Below are positions 26,996 through 39,229 of a stretch of 64,000 nt of DNA, piece by piece. The DNA comes from Tritrichomonas musculus (taxonomy: Eukaryota; Parabasalia; Tritrichomonadida; Tritrichomonadidae), in the NCBI GenBank assembly GCA_039105265.1, contig JAPFFF010000036.1, positions 558,001 to 622,000 of the forward strand, written 5' to 3'. The first letter of the stretch is position 1. Every line of letters begins with the position of its first letter. The notes below the pieces were generated by a model. It was not told where the DNA came from. It saw only the letters and a list, made by a program, of their open reading frames with translations, and searched no databases. Made by a program: the position numbers and the translations under genes.

Positions 26996-28274
26996 CTAGG
27001 CTTTTGTGTCCAAACGAGTTTGTATTCAAAAAGTATCCAATGGATACTCATTTTTGAGAGAATTTGAGGATCCAAAATCGCCAAAATGGACACTTTAATT
27101 CAATCTTGGATACACCTTTCAATTTTCATTGATTATTTTGAATGTATATTTCGTTTGACCAATTATATCGCTCGAAATTTACATTGAATTTTATTTTTTA
27201 TTTCAAATGTTGATCTTCTTGGTCAAAATCATTCTTAGTGAATTTGAAAAGTTTATAGTTCATATTTGAGATGTTTTTTAAAAATTAAGAATAGTAGGTG
27301 TTTAAGACATTTATTATTGCTTTTTTTCTGATATTAATGAGTTTATTAAAGTAAAAAAAAAGTATCCAATAAAATATTATTTGGATACTTCAACACAAAT
27401 CTTTGAATAAAATACTAAATAAAAAAGCAGTTTTATGTCCACAAAAAGTGACAGCTTTTTACAAAAAGTCGAAAATGGACACTCAGTCTAGGCTTTTGTG
27501 TCCATATAAAAAAGTGTCCATTTAAATTCAAAAAGTTAGCTCTGGATACAAAATTTTGTTCGTTATTATTTGAGAACTATTGAGTGTCCAAAATATCCAT
27601 TTGGACACATTTATTTCAATTTTGGATACACTCTTAATTTTCAATGAATTAATTCCAATGAATTAAATGGATATTTGATCGTCGTGGTTAAATAATAAAT
27701 GAGATTGTAAATATCATTATACATAAATATTTATTTATATTGTTTAATATTTTTTTTGATTTATTATTTAATCTTTGTTATAATATTATTTATTTGATTT
27801 GTAAATTACATATTCCTAAATTTTATTCAATATATTATAATATTTTTAATATTTTTTTTTATTTTAAAAATATATTTTTATATATTTATATAGTAATGAA
27901 ATAATGAAGAAATAATACATATAATTACATTTTTACGAAAATATTTTTAATTCTGTTAAAGAAAAAAAATTGAGAGTATTATTCAAAATTTAAGAAAAAA
28001 AAAGATATCGACTTTCACTTTTTTTCTTTAGCAAGACAAATTAAAAAATGTAGAAAAATGAATATGATATTTTCGTTTTTTTACAAAAGAAATATTATAT
28101 GTCCAAAAAAAAATTTATGGACACAGATATTCAAAAAATACTCTCAAAAAGAGGATTTTTAAAAATTTTGTATCCATTAAAATTCTTAAAGCTTCATCAA
28201 AAAGTTAGAAAATGGACACTTTTTTATATGGACACAAAAGCCTAGCACTCAGTTCACTGGATGCAAAAGCCTAG
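26996..28274. mobile_element. outer CTAGGCTTTTG element (513 bp, interrupted)
   Basis: The ends are inverted: CTAGGCTTTTGTGTCC at 26996-27011 and ...GCAAAAGCCTAG ending at 28274. Both sides carry the 8-bp target duplication ATATAATG (26988-26995 and 28275-28282). Removing the inner element (27488-28245) and one copy of its duplication leaves a 513-bp non-coding element. An 8-bp duplication suggests hAT or a similar superfamily. Confidence 0.9.
27488..28245. mobile_element. inner CTAGGCTTTTG element (758 bp)
   Basis: Inserted in the outer member of the same family. The termini are CTAGGCTTTTGTGTCCATAT and its reverse complement, with the match running on for about 37 bases. The 8-bp duplication CACTCAGT lies at 27480-27487 and 28246-28253, within the right part of the older element. 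No open frame. Poorly conserved interior. Confidence 0.92.
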
Positions 28275-28282
28275 ATATAATG

Positions 28283-28590
28283 AATCTCTTTTGAATTGAA
28301 AATTGAATAAAATGCTAGTTTCTGAAATAATTATTTTGATAATATCAGAATTTTGAAAATACATTATTTTTATTAACAAATACTTATATTTTTGATAAAA
28401 TATTAGTAATATCATATTTAAAACCATAATATATTTATATTATATAATATAAATCATATTTATATTATTATAAAATATTAATTTACATTTTTACTCAGTT
28501 TATTTGTATATCATAATTGAGAATTAATTATAATAACGTATTCATTCAATTTTATTTTTCATAAATAAATTTATCTTACATGATATTTAA
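28283..28590. other. A/T-rich gap between elements
   Basis: No gene, RNA or paired repeat could be seen in these 308 bases. Confidence 0.3.
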
Positions 28591-28594
28591 TTAA

Positions 28595-30313
28595 GGTACA
28601 AATCCAATACGTTAAATAACCGTCTTTTTTTTTTTGACATTTATAAATGGTCGCTTATTTTAGATATTTTCAAGTTTTCAATATAAATAAAACAAAAAAA
28701 GTGGTCCTTTTGAATCTTTTATGATTAAAATCTTTTTAAAAATTATAGTAAATAAAAATATTGAGCGTGATGTATTAATTCTTAATAATAATACTCAAAT
28801 TTGTTAATCAACTGAATATATCTTGAATTTAGCTTTTTTATTGAAATTAATATTCCCAATATGTTAGCAGGTTACGAAATTCAAGGTATTTTTTGATTTT
28901 TAATAAAAATAATATTATCCAAAAAGGGCATAAACTTGATTAGATAGAAAAAAATTATATATTCATAGATAAAATAAAGATATACATGTAGAGATGTCCA
29001 ATACAATAGCAAATCAACAGACATATATATGTTCAAAGGTTAACTTATAAAGCTTTTTATATCTCATTATTTAGAAAGTGTTTCTTTTATAAAATGTTTA
29101 TTTGTTGAATATTCATAATAATATAAAAGTATTTATGATTATAAATGGAGATATATTAGTTTTAAAATGTTGATTTTAACTTTTTAAAACAGAGTAGTAT
29201 TTCATTGCTAATATTTGGTTAAATTGCTGAATTTATAATATTATATTTATATTTAAATATTTTGATAAATTTTATAATGTAGGAAAAAAGATATTTTATT
29301 ATCAAATAATAACTTTTTGATAAATTATCTATTTTATATGATGAAGATTTGATAAGATTCGATGAAAAATGAGAGGTGAATGAAGAAAATTTTGAGGGAA
29401 ATTTGTTTGAAATAACAGTATTATTATCTATATTTATCTCTTTATAAAAATAATCTTTATAAATATAAATCATTTATTCATGCTAATATATTAGTAATAA
29501 ATTAAATTATTAACATCATTAAATGGATAAACTGTCATTTTTCATCAAAAAATTAAAAAGATTTATTATATTTCATAAAATGAAATAATCCGTTATTTTC
29601 TAATTTTATTTTTAATATATCTTGAAATTTACAATTAATTTTTTTAAAATATTCTTTAATATAAGCTTTAACTAAAACATATAAATATATTAATATGTTA
29701 TCAAGAAATTAAATGACGAAAAGTCCGTCCTTGTAATTATAGAAATGTAATAAAGAATGTATTATTTCAATATTATTTCAATTTTATTTCAAAAAAATGG
29801 TTAGCAATATTTTACAAAAATATTTTTATATTGCATATATTATACTTATATTTATGTATAAAACATGAATTATTCATATAATAAATACATGAATATATAT
29901 AATATAATTAATTTGTTAATAATAAAGAAATATACGAGAGAACAAAACAATATAATAAGTTTTATTTTTGAATAATTATTTTTTATATTTCAATTGAAAT
30001 TAACTGAAAATTATATATTTGAAATAAAATTATTAGAAGTTTTAAATTAAAATATCTTGAAATATTTTTATATTAAACCATATTATTATATTTTAAAACT
30101 TTTAATAATACGATAAAACACTTTTAAACATACAAATATCTATTAAATTTAATAGAAACTCTGTAATTGGATTATTCGTTTTTTTTCACCTTATAAAATA
30201 AAGTTCAGAATCACAAATCTGACACTATTCAAATTCAAACTTTTTCCGAGGGGTCGCTTTTCACAAAAAATAAACGTTCACAGGTCAAATAAATAACGTA
30301 TTGGATTTGTACC
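28595..30313. mobile_element. 1,719-bp TTAA-flanked element
   Basis: The ends are GGTACAAATCCAATACGTTA (28595-28614) and its exact reverse complement (30294-30313), flanked by TTAA at 28591-28594 and 30314-30317. Family of the 228-bp MITE at 19400. Inner sequence next to both ends is also shared with that MITE, so the short one is an internal deletion product or sister. The interior is about 85% A/T and codes for nothing recognisable; the longest minus frame (29219-29473) is low-complexity Ile/Lys/Tyr/Ser sequence. Confidence 0.92.
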
Positions 30314-30317
30314 TTAA

Positions 30318-31601
30318 TTACTTTTTAATTAATTTAAAATATGTAAATAAAATTATAAAAAAAGAATATATGACATGAAGGTTACAGAATAATTATTTAT
30401 TTGGATATTTGCAAATTCCCAAAATTTCTTTGAATGGTGGAAATTAGATAAGAACTCAAAAAAAATTTCTCTATTCAAAAGTTAAACTTTTTCTGTTTTA
30501 ATCTTTTTTAGTGAAATATCTCTATTTTGGCTAATAGAATCGGCTTCATATTTAAAATTGCATCATGTTATTGGTAATGCTAATATTATTTATTATTAAT
30601 TTTAGAATTTGATAACCGCCAAACGTCGAACCCTTTTCTTATAAGTAAAGAATAAAAAAAGATTTTTAAAAATGAATATTAATTTTATTAATAACATCTC
30701 AATATGCTTTAATGATAGTAAAATGAAGAAAAAATAAGGAGATAAAAATTTAAATATTTAAATATTCTGGTAAAATAAAAGAGATATGAAAAAACCATTA
30801 TTTGATTTATATTACTTGTCCTAAGCGTTTGCTATTTATACTTTAATTAGCGTCCCGATTTTTTTTTTTTTCTCTACTGCTAAGATAATATTTTGCAAAT
30901 AATTCAATCGACTTTAAATTTTTTCTAATTTGGTTCGAGAAAATATAACATCAATTTAAAAGTATATGCAACTATCAAAACCAAAATAAAAATTTTTAAT
31001 TTTTCTTTCGAATTTAATATTATTTGTAATTTTTACAAAGAACTAAAAGAGATTTAAAAATTATCCTTCTCCCATATACATTGGAACCAATAGTATAATT
31101 AATCAGATAAATAAAATTATTAGCGATCTAAAGAGGATATTAGAAGTATCGGGTGAAATGTTATAATTTTTGCTATATTGGTAAATAATAAGTAATTTTA
31201 ATCTTTAAAATTGAGCTTAAATGAAAAATAAAGTTGGAATTTTTGCTGGTTAAAAATTAGCTTCAATAAAAATGGTTGAAAATAAAAATAGGCTAAACAA
31301 TATCTATAAAAGAAGAGAGTAGGTGAAGAAAAGATAAAAATGATTTTTTCAATCTGTGATTTATTTAGATTAATTTTGATAGCATATATACATATTTAAA
31401 CATATATATATATTTGTGCAACTCAAAAATTCCTTTAAAATCATTTTTATTATTTCAGAATTTTTAAAGCGAAAAATCATTAATTTGTTTTTTTAATTTT
31501 ATATTGGAAAATAAATTATTGTGATCTTTATATATTATATAAAATTATCATTTTTAAGTTAATTCTCATAAATTAAAGAGAAATATCAATTATTTTCCAT
31601 T
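30318..31601. other. 1.3-kb non-coding stretch
   Basis: A/T-rich throughout, with a small GC-richer spot at 30,610-30,640. No gene, tRNA or paired terminal repeat was recognised. Confidence 0.3.
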
Positions 31602-31605
31602 TTAA

Positions 31606-32183
31606 GGGTGAGGGTCAAAAAAAAGCTTTCTGTTACATTAAACTTCACGGTATATAGATTCAAAATTATATAGGTTTTATATGTTAATTTTGCTTCTACA
31701 CAGAGTTGTGCTTCATTTAAAATCCACTTTTTCAATACTTTTTAAAACTTTTTCAATGTTTTTAAAAATGAAGTTAAGCTAGATCAATATAAGATATCTC
31801 GTTGTATTTTATGTATAATTATTTTTGGAAGAAATTGAAAAAGATCATAACAGAAGCATTTTTTAAATTTTTTTCTTTGCAGCAAATATCTTTTTTATAT
31901 TTGAAGTATAATTATCATAATTTTGTATTTAAGCTTATGCATTGTTTTAATTATTTTAAATATTGTTATATTTTATAAAATAGATTCGAAAAAATTAAGT
32001 AGATATTGAAAAACAAATTCTTTATTGTAAGCGGTTTTTTAAAATTGAGAGGAATTCCCATTGAATTTATAAAATTTTTTGATATATGCTTTTTTTATAT
32101 ATTTAGTCATAAAATATAATATTTAATTATTTTTATAATTTTCAGCTTATAAAAATTATTTTTTTCCAGTTTGACCCTCACCC
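31606..32183. mobile_element. 578-bp TTAA-flanked MITE
   Basis: Inverted ends GGGTGAGGGTCAAA (31606-31619) and its reverse complement (32170-32183), bordered by TTAA at 31602-31605 and 32184-32187. A second, unrelated TTAA family. Non-coding. Confidence 0.88.
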
Positions 32184-32187
32184 TTAA

Positions 32188-32891
32188 TTGAATTTTTTTT
32201 CAATAAATTTGAATTTTATAAACTGCCGTTCAAAAGTCGGCCCATCTTTCAGCTATAATTGGCCTTGGTGGTGGTTATTTTATAACGTATTAATACAAAA
32301 AAGGGGACTTTTTTATTCAATTTTGGTCTGAGTTTTGAACCAATTCAAATTTATTATTTTCAATATTTTATATTAAAATTGAATTAAAATAAAATTTTAC
32401 TAACTAGTTCAAAAAGAGTGTAATTAACAGGCAAAATATATGGATATTCTATTTGAAAATGACGTAAATCAATAAGGGGAGCATTTATTTGAAATAATTT
32501 TGCCGAGTTGAGTATGCTTTTGAAATATTTATACTGAATACTGGAAATGTCAAGCAAAAATCATAAAAATCAAAGAAGTATAATGGTGTATGGGCAAAAA
32601 TCCAAGTGTAACTTCTAATTGCAAGATTGTTTATCAATAATTATAATTTATGAACCTTTAATTTGGCACCAAAAGCAATAAAAGACACAGTCGAATTAAG
32701 TTATTGGGAAATCTTATGAAAATGTCTGCATACTGAATTGATCCTTGATCAATTAATGAAAAATCAAAAATTTTAAAGATTAATTTGAAAAGAAATAATA
32801 AAGCTTTTTAAAATTGAAATAAATATTTTTTTTTGTCAAATAAATTGAGAGAAAAAATAATGGGCTGACATTTGAATATAAGTTTATTATT
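32188..32891. other. non-coding stretch
   Basis: A short GC-richer piece lies at 32,223-32,275; otherwise A/T-rich. No feature supported. Confidence 0.3.
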
Positions 32892-32899
32892 GAAAAATC

Positions 32900-33552
32900 A
32901 AACGTAATAAAACCAAACTATTTTCTTCAAAAATGTTAGCGAGTTATATATGTTATTACACATCATATATAAAAATTAATACAGTAAAAAAATTAAAATT
33001 TTTAGCATATGTTCCAAAGATAATTGCTAAACATTGTATTTTTAGACATTATCTACATTTTTCTCAAATAAAAATTAATGAAAAACAAAAATAAAGAGTT
33101 TTAACTAATAAGTAATATATGAATAATTATTTTATTTAATTTATAATCAATAAATGTTAATTTCAAAATGTTTAAAAAAATTAATGCAATTCAATGAAAG
33201 CATTCAAAAAGTTATGAAATTCATAGAAAATAATCATCCAAGATCTTATGTGTCAATTGGTCAGATTTTCACATATTTGTTTTATCTCCTATGAATAAAT
33301 TAAAGCACCATAAAATGATTAAGTATCGAAGGCGAATAAAGAAAATAAAATTGAGAGCATAACGATCATTTTAAAAATACCATTATCTTACAAAAAAATT
33401 TTAAAAAGTAGATTTTTATCTTAAATATAATATTAAAAATATCACATTTATATAATAACAAATTTGTAATTCATATAAATAGCATATTTGTATAAAAATA
33501 GCTGAATTATTTAAAATACGTTTTTTTGAAACTTTTGCGTTTTATCACGTTT
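32900..33552. mobile_element. 653-bp element, copy 1
   Basis: Terminal inverted repeats AAACGTAATAAAAC / GTTTTATCACGTTT (one mismatch) and an 8-bp target duplication GAAAAATC (32892-32899 and 33553-33560). A copy of identical length lies at 58282-58934 and differs at only a few bases. Both keep a short open frame beginning MLASYICYYTSYIKINTVKK (about 54 residues from ATG near 32934). Probably a hAT-like non-autonomous family. Confidence 0.95.
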
Positions 33553-33576
33553 GAAAAATCTAATATTAATTCAATT

Positions 33577-34696
33577 AGAGGTATTCATGTTAAGTGACTT
33601 AACGTCTTTTTGGATTTTAGAAATGCATTAATTCAATGACTATTAGAGTATAAATATTCTAATTTATAAAAAAAAAAAAAACATATAATTGCTCTATATT
33701 ATCTTTGGCAAGCATTGCATTGTTAAAATATAAGAATTTTATTTTTTCAGATATATTAGAATTATTAGACTTTTTTTTAATAAGGATTAAAAATTCTTAA
33801 AAATTTTAATAAATATATAAAGAATTAAATATTGAGTTGGCTTTATATCTCATTTTAATATATTCGATATTTAAAATAGCAATGGATTTAACAAAAAAAA
33901 AACAAAAGAATTAACAAAAATCCAACCCAATTTTTTTTTCAGCCTAGCTTTTTGCTTTTATTTTTAATATATTAATTATTGCAATTCATCTTAACATATA
34001 TTGCGCTCAATAAGAAATTTATGTGTTTAATTTTGAGAAAATTGGTTTCCAACAATATCGATGTTTTTTTTTTTTTTTTGGGTGCAAAACGTCAAAATGT
34101 TCAAAAATCAAACAACAAAAAAAAATAATAAATTGAAATTTTACAGATATTGGATAAAATATATATTTCTAAATACATATATATATATATAATAGAAAAT
34201 GCCGATAATTTGAATCAAATAATTTGCTAAACATTTAAATAATTCTATTAATATTCATTTTTTCTAACAAATAAATTAAAATTAGCTTTTTTTCAAAGGA
34301 TTTCACAAAAGTGATCACAAATTTTGTGAAAAACTAATATTTTTAAATAAATATTTTTTTTTTGAAATAAAAATAAGTTAATATCTAAATAATTTTTTAT
34401 TTAAAATATTATTAATCGATATATGTTTTAATTTATAATTATTTAATGTCAATATATATATATATTGAGATATTTTATATTGTTTTATAGAAAAGCTTTC
34501 ATTTAAAATTCCAAATAAATATCAAAATATATTGAAAATAGTTTTTTTTTCTCACAAAAAAATGCTTAAGCAATATCTTGAAAATAAGCGCATGGAATCA
34601 TATAAAATTTGTTATTTATCTTAATTACATATTTTAAAAATAAAATAAATAAGTTAGAATTAAATTGCTAGGCTAGTTTTCTTCGTGAATACCTCT
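33577..34696. mobile_element. 1,120-bp element with 8-bp duplication
   Basis: Ends AGAGGTATTCATG (33577) and CGTGAATACCTCT (to 34696) are inverted. The 8-bp duplication is ATTCAATT (33569-33576 and 34697-34704). It starts only 16 bases after the preceding 8-bp-duplication element. Non-coding interior with many A and T runs. Confidence 0.88.
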
Positions 34697-34870
34697 ATTC
34701 AATTTTTAATTTATTATTATTATTTCGATTATAATTAATTATTTCATACTTTTAGTAATGTATAATAAATAAATATACTTTTATAAATAAAATTATATAA
34801 ATAGAAAAAATGATGATTTAATATTCGGTAAGAAAAATGTGTTCAAACTGCACCCTTAACTTTTTGTATT

Positions 34871-34875
34871 TCATA
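34871..34875 (+). promoter_or_regulatory. initiator-like TCATA before nuclease gene
   Basis: TTTCATACTTCC places TCATA 15 bases before the ATG at 34890, fitting the trichomonad Inr. Confidence 0.5.
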
Positions 34876-34889
34876 CTTCCTCTTCCCTC

Positions 34890-35924
34890 ATGATTCAAAT
34901 AATGATAGCTAATCCAACATATGATCTCACATTTAACGATCTTTTCGGGCCTCAAGGCGAGGTTGTGAATCAGTTAGGCCCTAAAGAAAGATTGATTTCT
35001 TTTCTGAATTCAATATATCCGGAAGATAAAATATCAGATATCCAATACATTAATACAATAAATGAACAAAATATGAGGAAAAAAACTATATTTGACATTG
35101 CTTGCAGATGCTTTGATTCGAATGAAAAGTATATTTGTGATATCGAGATCCAAAGATCAAAAAATAAAGATTTTTATGATAGGACTGTACTGTATGCTTC
35201 TCAATCGTTTATCGGAAACACAAAACAAGGTGTACCTTATAATGAGCAACCAAGATCAAGAGTATTATCAATCTTAAATTTCATAATAGATGAAAATCGC
35301 CCAGAAATATTTAATGCTTATATGACAATTGAACAAACAAACCAAATAATCAGCGACATCATTTCATGTACATGTATTCAATTACCTATTATACAGAAAA
35401 AAGGAACAGATAATCAATGGCTTCAAATTTTAAGCACCGGTACAAATGATGATCTTTTTAATCAATTAAATGTCGATGAAAATAGTCTTGATCCTGCTTG
35501 CCTAAGTGGACTTCAATTATTGCAATCATATTCTTCTGAAAATAAGAAAGAACAGTTAAAATATGCTCAATTATCCTATTTTCATGAACAAGCTCAAGAA
35601 GCATCAAATATGTCATATGCAAAACAAGAAGGCGTTGATGAATATAGAGAGCAAGCTAAAATGATACTTAATAAAAATAACGTATTGCTGATTTTGAACG
35701 CATATTCAAATGGAAAGAATCCTGATGAAATTGCTGAATTCTTGCTGATTCCAAAACAAATTGTTACCATGGTCATTGATGTTTCCAAATTAGCTCATAA
35801 TTATATTCAATTATGCAATGAAAATGAAGATGTGGATCCAGATTATGAAACTTTTTCAAAGGAGGCGCAAAATATATTAAAAAATGTCTCACAAGAAACA
35901 ATCGATCTTATTGTTGGAACATGA
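34890..35924 (+). CDS. PD-(D/E)XK nuclease family transposase (Rpn/PDDEXK_2-like)
   Basis: 344 residues, fully open. The N-terminus YDLTFNDLFGPQGEVVNQLG and the following SFLNSIYPEDKI resemble PDDEXK_2/Rpn proteins, in which a bacterial-type nuclease domain drives recombination-like DNA movement. Catalytic residues in the expected spacing: D69 in TIFDIACR and the E86-x-Q88 pair in CDIEIQRSK, then FYDRTVLYASQSF. The C-terminal 130 residues are helical and charged (KEQLKYAQLSYFHEQAQEA, AKQEGVDEYREQAKMIL) with an additional helical tail. Such genes are multicopy in trichomonads and otherwise mainly bacterial, so lateral transfer is a reasonable inference. Codon use is less A/T-extreme than the flanks. 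A TCATA initiator and open frame suggest it is expressed. Confidence 0.88.
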   Translation: MIQIMIANPTYDLTFNDLFGPQGEVVNQLGPKERLISFLNSIYPEDKISDIQYINTINEQNMRKKTIFDIACRCFDSNEKYICDIEIQRSKNKDFYDRTVLYASQSFIGNTKQGVPYNEQPRSRVLSILNFIIDENRPEIFNAYMTIEQTNQIISDIISCTCIQLPIIQKKGTDNQWLQILSTGTNDDLFNQLNVDENSLDPACLSGLQLLQSYSSENKKEQLKYAQLSYFHEQAQEASNMSYAKQEGVDEYREQAKMILNKNNVLLILNAYSNGKNPDEIAEFLLIPKQIVTMVIDVSKLAHNYIQLCNENEDVDPDYETFSKEAQNILKNVSQETIDLIVGT

Positions 35925-36089
35925 AAATGGTTTTAACTCGTACGTTTCTTTACGTTAAATAAAAAAATGTATTTTCCTGAATTTTGGATTGATTTCTTGT
36001 TTATATATCTATAGATATAGTTGAGTCTTTAACAATAGCTCTTTCTAAGTATTCTTATTAGTTGAGTCTTTAACATTTTGAATTTTGGA

Positions 36090-38149
36090 TAAGCTCGCCT
36101 TTATATTTCGTCATCATTGATATCGATTTCTCCTCTCTTTCTTTTTCTCTTTTCTTCAGCTTTCTTTTTCCTTTTTGCTTCCTCTTCTTATATTTTATTA
36201 TATGACATAACGAGAACATGCTTTGAAGGACCATTTATATTATTTTCAATCCATTCTTTGGCGAAATCTTTGATTTTTTTTCCTTCGATTCTGTGGATTA
36301 TTATACCTGGCTCTTATGACCTCATATTGTATTGCTTCTTTAATATCTGATTTCAATAAAAGAGGTGAATCATAATCCTTTTTCGGATGTATTTTATTGC
36401 GGATTTCACTTAATATTGTTTCAGCATCTAGCACTTTCACTCGTGATTTCCAATCATAATCTTTTAACCGAAACTGATTATCATCATCATCATCACTTAT
36501 GTCGGTCGTCTCTTCACTGGTCATTGGAACGGAGACAGGACTACTTTGTATTTCATAATCAGAATGTTGTGACCAAATTTTTATTGTTGAATTTGGCTTA
36601 AAAATGTTACTTCAATTTTTATCATCTTCATAATCATCATCATAATAATAATCATAATCATCTGAACATTCATGCATCTAATCAAAATCATCAGAAGAAG
36701 ATATCTTTTCAGATTCTTTGATTAAAGATTGGATCATTTTAACTAGCATTTTGTCAGTATCATTTGTATCGCTATCTATTTCATTATCTTCTGTTGTTTC
36801 ATCATATTTATATAAAAAAAATGATTCTTCATCTTCTGAACTTTTTTCAACTTTATTGATTGTTTCATCTTCTTCTGAATTTGTTTCAACTTCATTAAAT
36901 ATTTCATCATCTTCTACTGTTGTTTAAACTTTTTTCAATATTTCATAGTAATCTTCTTCTTCCTGTATTATCGATTCTTCAAGGTCTGAATTTGCAAAAA
37001 TAGGTTCAACATTTCTTGTTTGTTGAATTATATTTCCATATTTTGCTTCGTACGAATCAATTATAACTTGCAAATGATTTTTCTACATCGATAATAGTAA
37101 TATTATCTTTCTCAAGCAAGTCATTAACAATGATATCATAAAGTAAAAAACCTTGAGCGTTTACAAAATCCATTTCTTCTTCCTCGAAAATTTCATGTTT
37201 GCTTTTCAGTAACATTGCATTCAATTTCCCTGTGTCATACTCTTTCATTTTTCTTAAAACTTTGGAAACAAGTTTAAATATATTTCTGATTTTCATATAT
37301 CTATTTGGAGCTATTGGATTAATAACTTTTTATGGTATACCGCGATGATTAATTTTTATTGTTCCATTCAAATCATTATTTGGAAAATTAGTCAATTTGA
37401 TCACATTTCTCAACAGTTCATTGTTTGGAATTTCAATGAATTTTGTGGTCTCTCCATCATTGTCTTTCGAAAAATGTAAAACATTTGATACACATGTTTT
37501 ATTTTCCATTATTTCCCTCATTTTTGGTGATAAATGAACGATAGATGAATCATCATCAGATGCCATTTTATAAAGAAAAAGTACAGAGTTTCTATGAATT
37601 AATTTTTCGCATTCCATAATACGATTATAGGATGATAGAAAAACAGAACATTCATCTAAAAATAAAGGGTTTACATCGCTATCGTTGAAATCAAAAAAAT
37701 TCATTCTCAATTTTAATAATTGAATGATAATGATTATCATTATAAACAAAAACACCAACGAATTTATAAAATTTGTCACAAAAAATAATTGTATTGTTTA
37801 TGGTGACATACTTTGAACTCATCATCTCCGTATTCATTACACGATCAAGCTGAATGAATAAATTTGGAGGATAATTAAGAGGTTTAACATTAGTATTTAT
37901 TTCATTAATGTATAAGAATATTTTTTCTATTTTGCTAAAAAAATCGATTGATCTATGGTGATTATTTGATATATTTAAGAGAAGACTAAAAATTAATTTA
38001 ATGTCATGCAAATTCTCTCGGATTCTTTGATTTTCGAAAATGTTAATTATATTTTGGTAGTTTTCTTCGAGATTATCTTCTTTGTCAAGGAATTCAAGAA
38101 TATTGACATGAATTGTTTTGAATATTTCTACATATTTTTTAGCGTTCAT
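36090..38149 (-). pseudogene. multicopy trichomonad gene, broken (copy 1)
   Basis: The N-terminal block (37,691-38,149) reads MNAKKYVEIFKTIHVNILEF...LLNISNNHHRSIDFFSKIEKIF, the N-terminal domain otherwise typical of trichomonad ankyrin proteins. The frame then shifts near 37,695 to a block with MASDDDSSIVHLSPKMREIM. A stop follows at about 37,331, then EEEMDFVNAQGFLLYDIIVNDLLEKDN, a stop after YYEILKKV, and an acidic C-terminal domain TDISDDDDDNQFRLKDYDWK...LDAETILSEIRNKIH. So there is one shift and at least three stops. The inverted copy at 62250-63550 shares the stop after LKKV, so that defect predates the duplication. The C-terminal domain is Asp-rich and unknown. Just upstream (38,161) sits a small element. 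Confidence 0.75.
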
Positions 38150-38160
38150 AGAAAAATAAA

Positions 38161-38568
38161 GGGGAATCGTATTTTTCTACGCCACTTTTTGAAAACTTTT
38201 AAACTTTTTGAATACTTTTTTATACATTTTTTATTCAATTTTTGCTAAATAATGCATAAATATTTAGTTCAAATGGCTTCCCGATTCATCCAGCAATTCA
38301 AGGAGCCTGATTCGGCTTCGCGCAGCCCTGTGGTGATCACTGGTGCGTATATTCATGAAAAATTATGTAAAAATAAAAAAAAAATTTATCAAAAAAAGCA
38401 AATAGTTATAATTTTAAGAGAAAATTTAAATTTACGTTTTTTTTGGTTAATTTTTTTAACAGAGTAAGTTAAATTTCACCTTAAGATGGCGGTTTTTTAC
38501 TTTCCATGAATAGCTATTCATGGATAGAAAAACCATTCAAAAAGTGGCGTAGAAAAAAACGATTGTCC
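38161..38568. mobile_element. 408-bp element with captured coding block
   Basis: Inverted ends: GGGGAATCGTATTTTTCTAC at 38161 and its near reverse complement ending 38568 (about 30 matching bases, including TTTTTCTACGCCACTTTTTG). An 8-bp duplication AAAATAAA lies on both sides (38153-38160 and 38569-38576). Inside, 38252-38362 encodes MHKYLVQMASRFIQQFKEPD then SASRSPVVITGAYIHEK at near 50% GC, unlike all surrounding DNA. A partial inverted copy is at about 42667-42854. Confidence 0.88.
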
Positions 38569-39229
38569 AAAATAAAGTATTATGCCTAATATAGGCAAAA
38601 TATTTTCTTTTTGCGTTTTTTTGTAGTTAATATTTTTTGTATATATCTTAGTATATAATTATTATTTTGTCATTATTTTTTATTTTATTTATATTATACA
38701 ATTAATTATTTATTGTTATAAACCCCCCTAAAAAACCGTTTACAATTTTTTACGGCGCTAAAAAACTATTCCTAACAAAATACCTCTATTCTTTTTAATA
38801 CATTTGATAATCAGCAATTATTATTCAGATCATAAATAATAATTTTATTGAACTATTTCTTTTGATTTTCTGTTTCAATGAGTATAATTTAGATATCAAT
38901 CATTGAAAATAAAATTGGGGTTTGCTCTGATATAAAGCATTTAATTTGTACATAAAGCAAAATTCTGTTTTTGTTTTTTGTTTCAGTTTTTGCCCCAAAA
39001 AGTTACTTGATCATCATCATTTAAAAATCTTTTGAAAATCAAAATTCATTCTATTGGCTTTGCTTATTTGATTTAGCGTTATTAGTACAGTTTTATTTAT
39101 TAAAATGATTACATTTAAAGTGCTAGAACATAAAATGATTTTTTTATTTTTTGTTTAATTACTATTTCATTTTTACAAAATATAAAATATTTCTGTTATT
39201 TTCATAAAATAACAAATAATAATATTATT

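Noticed and set aside
29219-29473. 84-codon minus frame inside the 1,719-bp TTAA element
   Set aside because: Low-complexity Ile/Tyr/Lys/Ser sequence expected by chance in very A/T-rich DNA.
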